This document shows positions 7,662-15,476 of a DNA stretch of 28,976 nt, in pieces. Position 1 is the stretch's first letter. The number at the start of each line of letters is the position of its first letter. The translations under genes were made by a program, and so were the position numbers. Under the pieces are notes generated by a model, which did not search any database, was not told where the DNA came from, and saw only the letters and a program-made list of their open reading frames with translations. Source of the DNA: Spirochaetaceae bacterium (lineage in GTDB: Bacteria > Spirochaetota > Spirochaetia > DSM-27196 > SKKC01); NCBI GenBank assembly GCA_003552745.1, contig PUOG01000157.1, positions 1 through 28,976 on the forward strand, written 5' to 3'.

Positions 7662-9068
7662 TTAGAACTTCACATTGCCCGGCGTGCGCGGGAAGGCGAT
7701 CACATCGCGGATGTTCTGCATACCGCTTGCATACATAATGAAGCGCTCGAGCCCGAGTCCGAACCCTGAGTGCGGCACGCTTCCGAACCGCCGCAGGTCG
7801 AGATACCAGCGGTAACCGTCGACATCCATGCCGACCTCACGCATTCGGCGCTCGAGGCGCTCGCGATCGTCTTCGCGTTCGCTGCCGCCGATCACCTCTC
7901 CGAGCCCCGGAACGAGCACGTCCATCGCGCGGACCGTCCGCCCGTCGTCGTTCTGCTTCATGTAGAACGCCTTGATCTCCTTCGGGTAGTCGGTGACCAC
8001 GACCGGCCTCCCGATCGCCTCCTCGGTAAGGTAGCGCTCATGCTCGCTCTGCAGGTCGCTGCCGAACTCCGGGGTGTACTCGAACGGGCGCCCGGCACTC
8101 TGCAGGAGCTCGATCGCCCGCGCATAGGTAATCCGCTCGAACGGCTTATCGACGACCTCACGCAGCGTCTCGATGAGTCCGTTCTGAATGCGAAGATCGA
8201 AGAACTCCATATCCTCGACCTGGCTGTCGAGCACGCGCCCGATGACCTGTTTCAGGAACTCTTCGCCGAGGTCGGCGTTGCACTCGAGGTCGCAGAAGGC
8301 GACCTCCGGCTCCACCATCCAGAACTCCGCCAGGTGCCGCGTCGTGTTGCTGTTTTCCGCGCGGAAGGTCGGCCCGAAGGTATACGCACGCTCCATCGAG
8401 CAGGCGAACGCCTCGACATTGAGCTGCCCCGTTACCGCGAGGTACGCCGGGCGCTCGAAAAAGTCCTCGCCGTAGTCCACCGTTCCGTCCTCGTGACGCG
8501 GCGGATTCGCCGGATCGAGCGTGGTCACGCGAAAGAGGTTGCCCGCGCCCTCGGCGTCGATGCCGGTGATAATCGGAGTGTGGATCCAGCAGAAATCGCG
8601 TTCCTGAAAGAAGGTGTGTATTTCGGATGAGATGGCGTTGCGCAGGCGCGTGACGGCGCCGAAGGTGTTCGTCCGGGGGCGAAGGTGCGCGATATCGCGC
8701 AGGAACTCGAAGCTGTGTCGCTTCTTCTGAAGCGGGTAGCTGTCGACCGGAGCGGGGCCGACTACATGGATCGACTTCGCGAGCAGCTCGACCGCCTGTT
8801 TGCCTCCCGGTGATTCCTGGAGCACGCCGCGAGCGCGTACGCTCGCGCCGGTTTGCAGCATGCTGTCGGCGTCCTCGGAGCCGTCGGCGGTACGGATCTC
8901 GGTACTCTCATCGAGCACCACCTGCAGACTCGCGAGGCGGGAGCCGTCGTTTACCTCGACGAAGCTCACGTTCTTGGTCGACCGCCGGGTGCGAACCCAT
9001 CCTTTGATCTCTATCTCCTCGCCGACGGCAGCTTCGTCGGCGACTCTCCGAATACGCAACTCTTTCAT
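7662..9068 (-). CDS. asnS: Asparagine--tRNA ligase
   Basis: A class IIb aminoacyl-tRNA synthetase charging tRNA-Asn with asparagine. The 468 residues open with the OB-fold anticodon-binding domain (EIEIKGWVRTRRSTKNVSFV, about residues 17-36). The class II catalytic core follows, with motif 2 FRAENSNTTRHLAEFWMVE and motif 3 GLGLERFIMYASG near the C-terminus. The end FPRTPGNVKF is typical of AsnRS, and the protein has normal length with no insertion. The frame is open another 133 codons upstream to 9467, but that part is Arg/Ser/Pro-rich antisense-type sequence. The ATG at 9068 starts directly at the conserved MKELRIRRV and sits just behind a good promoter. A dedicated AsnRS suggests tRNA-Asn is charged directly rather than by transamidation. 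Confidence 0.95.
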   Translation of the reverse strand: MKELRIRRVADEAAVGEEIEIKGWVRTRRSTKNVSFVEVNDGSRLASLQVVLDESTEIRTADGSEDADSMLQTGASVRARGVLQESPGGKQAVELLAKSIHVVGPAPVDSYPLQKKRHSFEFLRDIAHLRPRTNTFGAVTRLRNAISSEIHTFFQERDFCWIHTPIITGIDAEGAGNLFRVTTLDPANPPRHEDGTVDYGEDFFERPAYLAVTGQLNVEAFACSMERAYTFGPTFRAENSNTTRHLAEFWMVEPEVAFCDLECNADLGEEFLKQVIGRVLDSQVEDMEFFDLRIQNGLIETLREVVDKPFERITYARAIELLQSAGRPFEYTPEFGSDLQSEHERYLTEEAIGRPVVVTDYPKEIKAFYMKQNDDGRTVRAMDVLVPGLGEVIGGSEREDDRERLERRMREVGMDVDGYRWYLDLRRFGSVPHSGFGLGLERFIMYASGMQNIRDVIAFPRTPGNVKF

Positions 9069-9080
9069 GGTAGGCTTCGA

Positions 9081-9110
9081 GATATAGCACGCGCTCGCAC
9101 AGGCGGTCAA
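9081..9110 (-). promoter_or_regulatory. Predicted sigma-70 promoter of asnS
   Basis: On the minus strand TTGACC (9110-9105) and TATATC (9086-9081) are separated by 18 bases. Both hexamers are close to the sigma-70 consensus in otherwise GC-rich sequence. The expected transcription start, about 7 bases beyond the -10 box, lies only about 6 bases before the asnS ATG, and there is no Shine-Dalgarno sequence. The mRNA may thus be leaderless or nearly so. Confidence 0.55.
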
Positions 9111-9205
9111 AGCACGGGATCCGGCACGCGATTCGCCCGGGCGAGCGCGACCGGGACCCGACCCTCGCTTGCCACGGCGGGGCGCAGGCGCGAGAATGAG
9201 CGGCC

Positions 9206-10567
9206 GTGAGAAACGAAGCGAACAGGGTACCGTCGCCACGCATCGAAAGCGAAATCGCCCCGCTCGAGGCAGTGATCGTTCACCGTCCGGGCAGCGAAAT
9301 CGAGCAGATGACCCCCGAACGGGCGGGGTTGCTCCTCTACAACGATATCGTGCCGCTCTCGGCGGTGTCGACGGAGTACAGTTCTCTCGTCGACGTTCTC
9401 TCGCGCGAAGCGCACGTGTTCGAGATTGCCGATCTGCTCGCCGCGAGCCTCGAGGAGGCCGGCGCACGCGGACATTTGCTCGACCGGATCTGCGCCTACC
9501 CGCCGGCGAGAGCGCGCCGCGCGGAGCTCGAGCAGATGGTGGCGGCCGATCTCGCCGAGGTGGTGATCACCGGCCTCCGCACCTCTCCACGCTCGCTCGA
9601 AGACTATCTCGACACTCGCACCTACGACATCCCGCCGCTCCCGAACCTCTACTTCATGCGCGACGCCGGGTTCACCCTCCGCGACCGCATCTGTATAAGC
9701 GCGATGGCGCATCCGGTGCGGGATGCCGAGGCGGCCATCAACAGCGCGGTATTCCACCTCCTGCGCGGCCGCTCCGGGGAAGACTCCGGGGTGCTGTTCG
9801 ACGGCTCTGATCCGGTTGCACAATCCGACGACCGTGCGGGCTCACCTGATCGTACCTTCCGGATCGAGGGTGGGGATGTGCACATCATCTCGTCGACCCT
9901 TCTTGTTGTAGGAATCAGCGAACGAACCTCCGCGAAGGCGGTCGACCGACTCTGCGAACGTATCGCCGAAACGTGGGATGAACCGATGACGGTGATCGCC
10001 TGCCTCTTGCCGGCACAGCGGTCGTGTATCCATCTCGACATGGTGTTCACTCAGATTGATGCCGACTGCGCGCTCATCCACGAACCGGTGGTTCGCGGGC
10101 CGTCGGCGATGCGAACGGTGCGAATCGATATCGAGCCGCGACGCGAGCCGTCGGTACGCGAGGGCGGACCGCTCCTCGATGCGCTATCGGCGGCCGGGTG
10201 CGATCTGAAACCGGTCGTATGCGGCGGTTCGGATACCGTCCATCAGCAGCGGGAACAGTGGCTCAGTGGAACGAATGCATTCGCGCTCGCACCTGGGCAC
10301 ATCGTCGTCTACGACTGCAACCGCTATACCCTCGACGAGCTCGATCGTGCCGGTTTCCGAATCGTCTCCGCCGCGAGTTATGCCACCGCCGGCGACCACC
10401 CGGCGTCGGCTGACGGCCCCGGTCCCGGCGGTACGACCACGAGCAATAGTGGCGCGATCGACCCCCAGACACCGGGCCCGCGGACTGCTATCACGTTGCC
10501 CGGCGCCGAGCTCGCTCGCGGCGGCGGCGGACCGCGCTGCATGACGCTTCCGCTTCGTCGCTGCTGA
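9206..10567 (+). CDS. arcA: Arginine deiminase family protein
   Basis: Arginine deiminase hydrolyses L-arginine to citrulline and ammonia, the first step of the ADI energy pathway. The 453-residue protein keeps the guanidino-group-modifying catalytic set: Arg152-Asp153 in FMRDAGF, Glu221 and Asp224 in IEGGDV, His276 and Asp278 in CIHLDMVFT, and the nucleophile Cys445 in GGGGPRCMTLPLRR. It is about 40 residues longer than common ADIs. The extra length includes a Gly/Pro/Ser/Thr-rich stretch at about 395-430, just before the catalytic Cys. The usual FTRDP is FMRDAG, so Pro is lost after the catalytic Asp. The GTG at 9206 is used because no in-frame ATG lies close, and there is no strong Shine-Dalgarno sequence. 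It is divergent from asnS. The partners arcB and arcC are not in the window, so the pathway role is inferred. Confidence 0.85.
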   Translation: MRNEANRVPSPRIESEIAPLEAVIVHRPGSEIEQMTPERAGLLLYNDIVPLSAVSTEYSSLVDVLSREAHVFEIADLLAASLEEAGARGHLLDRICAYPPARARRAELEQMVAADLAEVVITGLRTSPRSLEDYLDTRTYDIPPLPNLYFMRDAGFTLRDRICISAMAHPVRDAEAAINSAVFHLLRGRSGEDSGVLFDGSDPVAQSDDRAGSPDRTFRIEGGDVHIISSTLLVVGISERTSAKAVDRLCERIAETWDEPMTVIACLLPAQRSCIHLDMVFTQIDADCALIHEPVVRGPSAMRTVRIDIEPRREPSVREGGPLLDALSAAGCDLKPVVCGGSDTVHQQREQWLSGTNAFALAPGHIVVYDCNRYTLDELDRAGFRIVSAASYATAGDHPASADGPGPGGTTTSNSGAIDPQTPGPRTAITLPGAELARGGGGPRCMTLPLRRC

Positions 10568-10603
10568 GCGCTTCGTTTGACCGCGACCGTCTGACGGTGG
10601 CCG

Positions 10604-10633
10604 TTGAACGTTGCGCGGCCGGATGGCTATACT
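10604..10633 (+). promoter_or_regulatory. Predicted sigma-70 promoter of the DAHP synthase gene
   Basis: TTGAAC (10604-10609) and TATACT (10628-10633), with an 18-base spacer, form a near-consensus promoter. The predicted start point is about 20 bases before the ATG at 10660. Six bases upstream of the -35 box lies a small perfect inverted repeat, ACCGT-CTG-ACGGT (10586-10598). It could be an operator, or part of a weak terminator of the preceding gene, though no T-run follows it. Confidence 0.6.
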
Positions 10634-10659
10634 GATCGTGCAATGGATACGTGCAGCCT

Positions 10660-11739
10660 ATGTCGAAACAGATAGCGAAGACCGATGATCTGAGAATTCT
10701 ATCCCAATCGCCGCTGATCTCTCCACGGGAGCTGAAAGCGCAGATTCCGGCGACCGAAGAGTGCGAGGCGACGGTTGCCCGCGCCCGCCGCGAAATCGAG
10801 GCGGTGCTCTCCGGTGAGGACAATCGACTGCTGATGATAGTCGGACCGTGCTCGATCCACGACCCCGACGCCGCGCGTGAGTACGCCCGGCGACTCGCAG
10901 CGCTGCGTGAGCGTGTGGAACGGCATCTCCTCATAGTGATGCGGGTCTATTTCGAGAAGCCGCGGACGCGTCTCGGATGGCGAGGACTCGTTCTCGATCC
11001 ACAGATCGACGGTACGTACGACATCTCGACCGGCTTGTACGCCGGCCGAAAGCTGCTCGCCGATCTGGCGGATATCGGCTTGCCCGCGGGCAGCGAGGTG
11101 CTCGATCCGATCGTTCCGCAGTATATCGCCGACCTGACGAGCTGGGCCAGTATCGGCGCGCGTACGACCGAGAGCCAGACGCATCGCGAAATGGCGAGCG
11201 GCCTTTCGATGCCGATCGGGTACAAGAACGGCACCGACGGCCACGTCGATACAGCGGTGAATGCTATGGCCTCGAGCTTTCATCCGCACAGTTTCATCGG
11301 GATCGATCAGGAAGGGCGAACGTGCGTTTTGAATACCACCGGCAACCCGTCAGGCCATCTCATTCTTCGCGGCGGGCGAAACGGACCGAACTACGAGCCG
11401 GAGTTCGTCCAGCGCGCCGGAGAGGTCCTCGAGAAGGCGGGGCTGCCACGACGGTTGGTAGTCGATTGCAGCCACGGCAACAGCCGAAAGGACCATACAC
11501 GGCAGCGCGCCGTGCTCGAAAGCGTTCTGCGACAGCGCGCCGCCGGTGAGAGCTCGATTCGCGGTGCAATGCTCGAGAGTAATCTCGTCGCCGGGCGACA
11601 GGAGGTCGCCCCGCGCGAACAGCTCGTATACGGTTTATCGATTACCGACCCGTGCATCGGCTGGGACGAAACAGAACGACTCCTTCTGCGGGCCGCGGAG
11701 GCCGAGGCCGGGCGTAAGGCTGGTGAGATGAGCGCATGA
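10660..11739 (+). CDS. aroG: 3-deoxy-7-phosphoheptulonate (DAHP) synthase, AroG/AroF/AroH type
   Basis: Class I (type I-alpha) DAHP synthase joins phosphoenolpyruvate and erythrose 4-phosphate, the first committed step of aromatic amino acid synthesis. The 359 residues show the full family pattern: VGPCSIHD, MRVYFEKPRT with GWRG, SIGARTTESQTHREMASG, PIGYKNGTDG, DCSHGNSRK and TDPCIGW. The metal-binding Cys and His, Glu and Asp of these motifs are present. The N-terminal extension of about 50 residues is of the kind that carries Phe/Tyr/Trp feedback control, but the effector cannot be read from sequence. The ATG at 10660 is preferred over the GTG at 10651 because family members start near MSKQ. 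The stop overlaps the start of the diguanylate cyclase gene (ATGA), and a near-consensus promoter lies just upstream. Confidence 0.95.
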   Translation: MSKQIAKTDDLRILSQSPLISPRELKAQIPATEECEATVARARREIEAVLSGEDNRLLMIVGPCSIHDPDAAREYARRLAALRERVERHLLIVMRVYFEKPRTRLGWRGLVLDPQIDGTYDISTGLYAGRKLLADLADIGLPAGSEVLDPIVPQYIADLTSWASIGARTTESQTHREMASGLSMPIGYKNGTDGHVDTAVNAMASSFHPHSFIGIDQEGRTCVLNTTGNPSGHLILRGGRNGPNYEPEFVQRAGEVLEKAGLPRRLVVDCSHGNSRKDHTRQRAVLESVLRQRAAGESSIRGAMLESNLVAGRQEVAPREQLVYGLSITDPCIGWDETERLLLRAAEAEAGRKAGEMSA

Positions 11740-13907
11740 AGCGCTTTCGGGAGCGAACGGCGTCGCACTCACCGGGAGAGCGCCGCTTCCTCGACTATCC
11801 GGTGCTGTTGGTTTTTCTCCCCGCATTCGTACTGAGCATTATCATCCTCACTGCGCTCTATGTGAATGTGCATCGTAACGAGCGCGAGGCGCACGAGCTT
11901 CGACTTCGGGCGGAGGTTGCCCTGTTGCGAGAGGCCGTTTCGCGGTTTGTAGAGTCTACGGTGGCCGACATACTGTTCTTGACGAGCGAAAAGCGGGTGC
12001 GCTCGCTCCTTGAGAATGAAGAGGCCGATCCGGACGGAGCACAGGAACTTCTCGTCCTCTTTCTCGATAGCCGGAAGGATTATCGATCGATCGAGCTCTA
12101 CGATTTCGACCTGGAGCGCATATTGGCCGTCGTCGCTTCAGTCGATGATAACGATGACACCGATCTGCCGACGCTTCCCGCCGCCGACGTCGATGAGTCG
12201 TTCGTACTCGATGTATTAACGCTGCCGCGGGGAGCGGTATCGGCGTCGGCTATGCGTGCCGACGAACCCACAGATGAGGAAGAAGTCCGCTACTTCGTTC
12301 GGATCGGAATGCAAGTCTTTGGTGATGAGAGCGACGATCCGGTCGGAGCCATTGTGGTGAATGTATATGTCGATGGGCTCGCCGAACAGATCGGTTCCCT
12401 GTTCGGAGCCGGCGACGCCCGCGCAATCGTCCGCGACGAGGATGGTACTCGTTTAGAGATCGACCCCACCGGCGCCTATCGGCTCGACGAGCGTCCGCAC
12501 CACCTGGAGATACTCGAACAGGCCCTTTCGACCGATAGCGCTGAGATCCACCTGGGTACCGAGATCGCGTATGCGGTCATGCCGTTCTATGGCGATCAAA
12601 TCGGGACCTTGGCTGCCGCACGCGAGGTCCCGGCGCTTCGGAGTTTCGTAGCCGGCCGCCGCGAGGGAGAGCGTTGGATGCTCGCTAGCGTCCGCGACGC
12701 CGAGACGTTGCAAGCGGAGGGTATGCAACGCGATCTCGCGTTTGTCGGGGCCGCTCTCGGCATTTGCGCCGCGCTCGGGCTCGGAACGCTCGCCGTGGCG
12801 CGTGTCAACCGCGGTCGTCTCGCGGCACGTCAATCGCTCGAACGTGCGCTTTCGGAGTTGAGCGTTCACAACAAGGAGCTCGACATTCTGAACACGATGG
12901 CGGAGGCGATGCAGGCGTGCGACGATGAGGAGGAAATCTACCGCACGGTCGCGACTTATGTCAGCGAGCTTCTCCCGTTCTGTTCCGGAGCGCTCCATGT
13001 GTTCGACGGAGCTGCCGACACGCTTCGCACGGTCAGCCGGTGGGGAGATCCGATCGGCGGTGACCGCTTCGAATCGGGTGATTGCTGGGCGCTGCGCCAT
13101 GGCGGCAGCTACGTGAGCCGCCCGAACGTACCCGAACCCGCCTGCCCGCATCTGACCGACCACGGTGAACACGATTTTTCCATCTGCTGTCCGCTGGTCG
13201 CCTCCGGAGAGTCCTTGGGCGTTTTGACGGTGAATCGGAAACACACCGAGGAGCATCTCGATTTCGAGCGTGCGGTCGGCGAGGTATCGGGGCTCGCCGA
13301 GACGGTCGCGGCGCGCACAGCGGTGAACCTCGCGAACCTCAAGCTACGATCGTCGCTGCGCGCTCAATCGATCCGCGATCCGCTGACCGGCCTCTTCAAT
13401 CGCCGATACCTCGAGGAGACGCTCGAGCGCGAGACGCAGCGCGCTACGCGTACGCTCGGTTCGGTCGGCGTGATCATGTTCGACATCGACCACTTCAAGC
13501 ACTTCAACGATCGCCACGGTCACGCGATCGGCGATCGCGTGCTGAAAGCGGTGGCGGACGTCGCGCAGTCGTTGACACGAAGCGAGGATGTGGTCTGTCG
13601 CTACGGTGGAGAGGAGTTCACCGTGGTCATGCCGGGTGCCGAGGAGGCGGCCGTCGATCGCGCCGAACAGCTTCGCAGCGCGCTCGAGTCGGCGTTCATC
13701 GAGTACGAGGACGGCCGCCTGTCGGTGACGAGCTCGTTCGGGGTTGCATCGTTTCCGCGTGACGGCCTGAATGCCGATATGGTGCTGCGCGCCGCGGATG
13801 AGGCGCTATACGAGAGCAAACGCAGCGGTCGCAATCGCGTCACCGTCGCCGTCGGAGAGCCTCTGCAATACGCAGATGATGCCGAGAGCGAATCGAGTGT
13901 GGAGTAG
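11736..13907 (+). CDS. Membrane GAF-GGDEF diguanylate cyclase
   Basis: A 723-residue inner-membrane signalling protein that should make cyclic di-GMP from two GTP. In order: a short basic cytoplasmic N-terminus; transmembrane helix 1 (about 21-43); an extracytoplasmic sensor region of about 290 residues, probably Cache-like; transmembrane helix 2 (about 333-356); a helical linker; a GAF domain (about 385-535); and a GGDEF domain (about 546-706). The active loop reads GGEEF (about 624-628), a functional variant. The RxxD inhibitory site is present as RSED five residues before it, so product inhibition is expected. DPLTGLFNRR and FDIDHFKHFND are intact, and no EAL or HD-GYP domain follows. Its ATG overlaps the DAHP synthase stop by 4 bases, suggesting translational coupling to an aromatic biosynthesis gene. 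The signal sensed is unknown. Confidence 0.93.
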   Translation: MKRFRERTASHSPGERRFLDYPVLLVFLPAFVLSIIILTALYVNVHRNEREAHELRLRAEVALLREAVSRFVESTVADILFLTSEKRVRSLLENEEADPDGAQELLVLFLDSRKDYRSIELYDFDLERILAVVASVDDNDDTDLPTLPAADVDESFVLDVLTLPRGAVSASAMRADEPTDEEEVRYFVRIGMQVFGDESDDPVGAIVVNVYVDGLAEQIGSLFGAGDARAIVRDEDGTRLEIDPTGAYRLDERPHHLEILEQALSTDSAEIHLGTEIAYAVMPFYGDQIGTLAAAREVPALRSFVAGRREGERWMLASVRDAETLQAEGMQRDLAFVGAALGICAALGLGTLAVARVNRGRLAARQSLERALSELSVHNKELDILNTMAEAMQACDDEEEIYRTVATYVSELLPFCSGALHVFDGAADTLRTVSRWGDPIGGDRFESGDCWALRHGGSYVSRPNVPEPACPHLTDHGEHDFSICCPLVASGESLGVLTVNRKHTEEHLDFERAVGEVSGLAETVAARTAVNLANLKLRSSLRAQSIRDPLTGLFNRRYLEETLERETQRATRTLGSVGVIMFDIDHFKHFNDRHGHAIGDRVLKAVADVAQSLTRSEDVVCRYGGEEFTVVMPGAEEAAVDRAEQLRSALESAFIEYEDGRLSVTSSFGVASFPRDGLNADMVLRAADEALYESKRSGRNRVTVAVGEPLQYADDAESESSVE

Positions 13908-13949
13908 CCTGTCCCGGCGATTCGGTATGGCTTCAGGCCGACCGCCGGC

Positions 13950-15428
13950 TTACGCGTCGTACGAGCCGCTTGTGACCGAGCCTCCGGTGCCCGTCCAGTT
14001 GGTGTGGAAGAACTCCCCGCGCGCCCGGTCGACACGTTCGTAGGTATGAGCTCCGAAGTAGTCGCGCTGTGCCTGCAGCATGTTTGCCGGCAGCCGTGAT
14101 GTACGGTAGCCCTCGAAAAAGGAGAGTGCCGACGACATGGCGGGAGCCGGGATACCGGAACGCACCGCTTCGATCACCGCCCTTCGCCAGCTCGGCCCCG
14201 CGCCTTTCATTGCCGGCGCGAATGCCGGCGCGACGAGCAGACTGTCCAGGTCGCGATCAGCGTCGAACGCGGCGGTGATATCGGAGAGAAACGCACTGCG
14301 AATGATGCAGCCGCCGCGCCACATGCCGGCAACCGCCCCGTAGTCGACCGTCCAGCCGTACTCGCGTGCCGCCTCGCGAACGAGCATGAACCCCTGTGCA
14401 TAGCTGGTGAGCTTCGAAGCGTAGACCGCCTGCTCGAGGTCCTCGAGAATACGCTTTCGGTCGGCTGCGTCAGGCTTCGAGCGCGTCTCCTCCTCCGGTT
14501 CCGGCTCGCCGAGAATCCCGGCCGCCGCGACCCGCTGTTCCTTGAACGAGCTGACCACCCGGCTGAAAACCGCCTCGGCGATCAGTGTGATCGGTATGCC
14601 GAGTGTTGCCCCATCGACAACCGTCCACTTTCCGGTTCCTTTCTGGCCGGCGGTGTCCAGAATCTTCTCGACCAGCGGTTCACCGTCCTCGTCCTTGATA
14701 CGTAGGATGTCGCGGGTTATTTCGATGAGGTAACTCTCCAATCGCCCGCTATTCCAGCTGTCGAAGACATCGGCCATCTCTTCATGGCTCATGCCGAGAC
14801 GTTGCTTCATGAGATGGTACGTCTCGCTGATCAGCTGCATATCGCCGTACTCGATGCCGTTGTGGATCATCTTCACGTAGTGGCCGGCACCCCCTTCGCC
14901 GACCCAGTCACAGCACGGTGCACCGTCGGGAGCCTTTGCCGCGACCGCCTGGAATATCTCTTTCACGTGCGGCCACGCCTCCTTGCTTCCACCGGGCATG
15001 ATGCTCGGCCCGCGCCGCGCACCTTCCTCGCCACCGGAGACACCGGTGCCGATGTAGAGCAGTCCTTCTTCGGCAAGCGCCTTCATCCGTCGCTCGGTGT
15101 CAGGATAGTGGCTGTTACCACCGTCGATGATGATGTCGCCCTTTTCGAGCAGCGGCTTCACCTTGTCGATGAAGATGTCGACGACATTGCCCGCCTTTAC
15201 CATCAGCATCACCCGTCGCGGTCGCTTCAGCGACGCGACGAATTCCTCGAGCGACCACGTCGGAATCACCTTCGTGCCCTTTGCCGGCCCGTCGGCGAAC
15301 TCCTTCGTCTTCTCCTCGGTACGGTTATACACCGCTACGGTGACATCGTGATCGTCCATGTTGAGCACGAGATTCTGCCCCATGACCGCGAGTCCGATTA
15401 CTCCGATATCTGCCTGCTGCCTTGCCAT
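13950..15428 (-). CDS. gnd: 6-phosphogluconate dehydrogenase, decarboxylating
   Basis: Oxidises 6-phosphogluconate to ribulose 5-phosphate and CO2, reducing NADP+ (or NAD+), in the oxidative pentose phosphate pathway. The 492-residue protein is of the long Gnd form. It has the Rossmann nucleotide loop GVIGLAVMGQNL (about 9-20), IIDGGNSHYPDT, the substrate signature GVSGGEEGARRGPS, KMIHNGIEYGDMQL with the catalytic Lys, and the C-terminal HTNWTG. Asn and Arg after the second beta strand (YNRT) fit NADP+ use, but cofactor preference is only inferred. An AGGAG (complement of 15434-15438) stands 5 bases before the ATG. The gene begins 48 bases after the LarA-like gene on the same strand and may share its transcript. 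This links the oxidative pentose phosphate pathway to the uronate locus across the divergent promoter. Confidence 0.96.
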   Translation of the reverse strand: MARQQADIGVIGLAVMGQNLVLNMDDHDVTVAVYNRTEEKTKEFADGPAKGTKVIPTWSLEEFVASLKRPRRVMLMVKAGNVVDIFIDKVKPLLEKGDIIIDGGNSHYPDTERRMKALAEEGLLYIGTGVSGGEEGARRGPSIMPGGSKEAWPHVKEIFQAVAAKAPDGAPCCDWVGEGGAGHYVKMIHNGIEYGDMQLISETYHLMKQRLGMSHEEMADVFDSWNSGRLESYLIEITRDILRIKDEDGEPLVEKILDTAGQKGTGKWTVVDGATLGIPITLIAEAVFSRVVSSFKEQRVAAAGILGEPEPEEETRSKPDAADRKRILEDLEQAVYASKLTSYAQGFMLVREAAREYGWTVDYGAVAGMWRGGCIIRSAFLSDITAAFDADRDLDSLLVAPAFAPAMKGAGPSWRRAVIEAVRSGIPAPAMSSALSFFEGYRTSRLPANMLQAQRDYFGAHTYERVDRARGEFFHTNWTGTGGSVTSGSYDA

Positions 15429-15476
15429 AACTTCTCCTGGTAATAGTGTCGTGATACGTAGACGCCGGTCGCCATT

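Noticed and set aside
9069..9467. An N-terminal extension of AsnRS of 133 codons
   Set aside because: The extension is low-complexity Arg/Ser/Pro sequence overlapping the arginine deiminase start, and a good promoter lies inside it.
13908..13949. A hairpin terminator between the converging diguanylate cyclase and gnd genes
   Set aside because: Only short, imperfect complementary pieces are present and there is no T-run on either strand.
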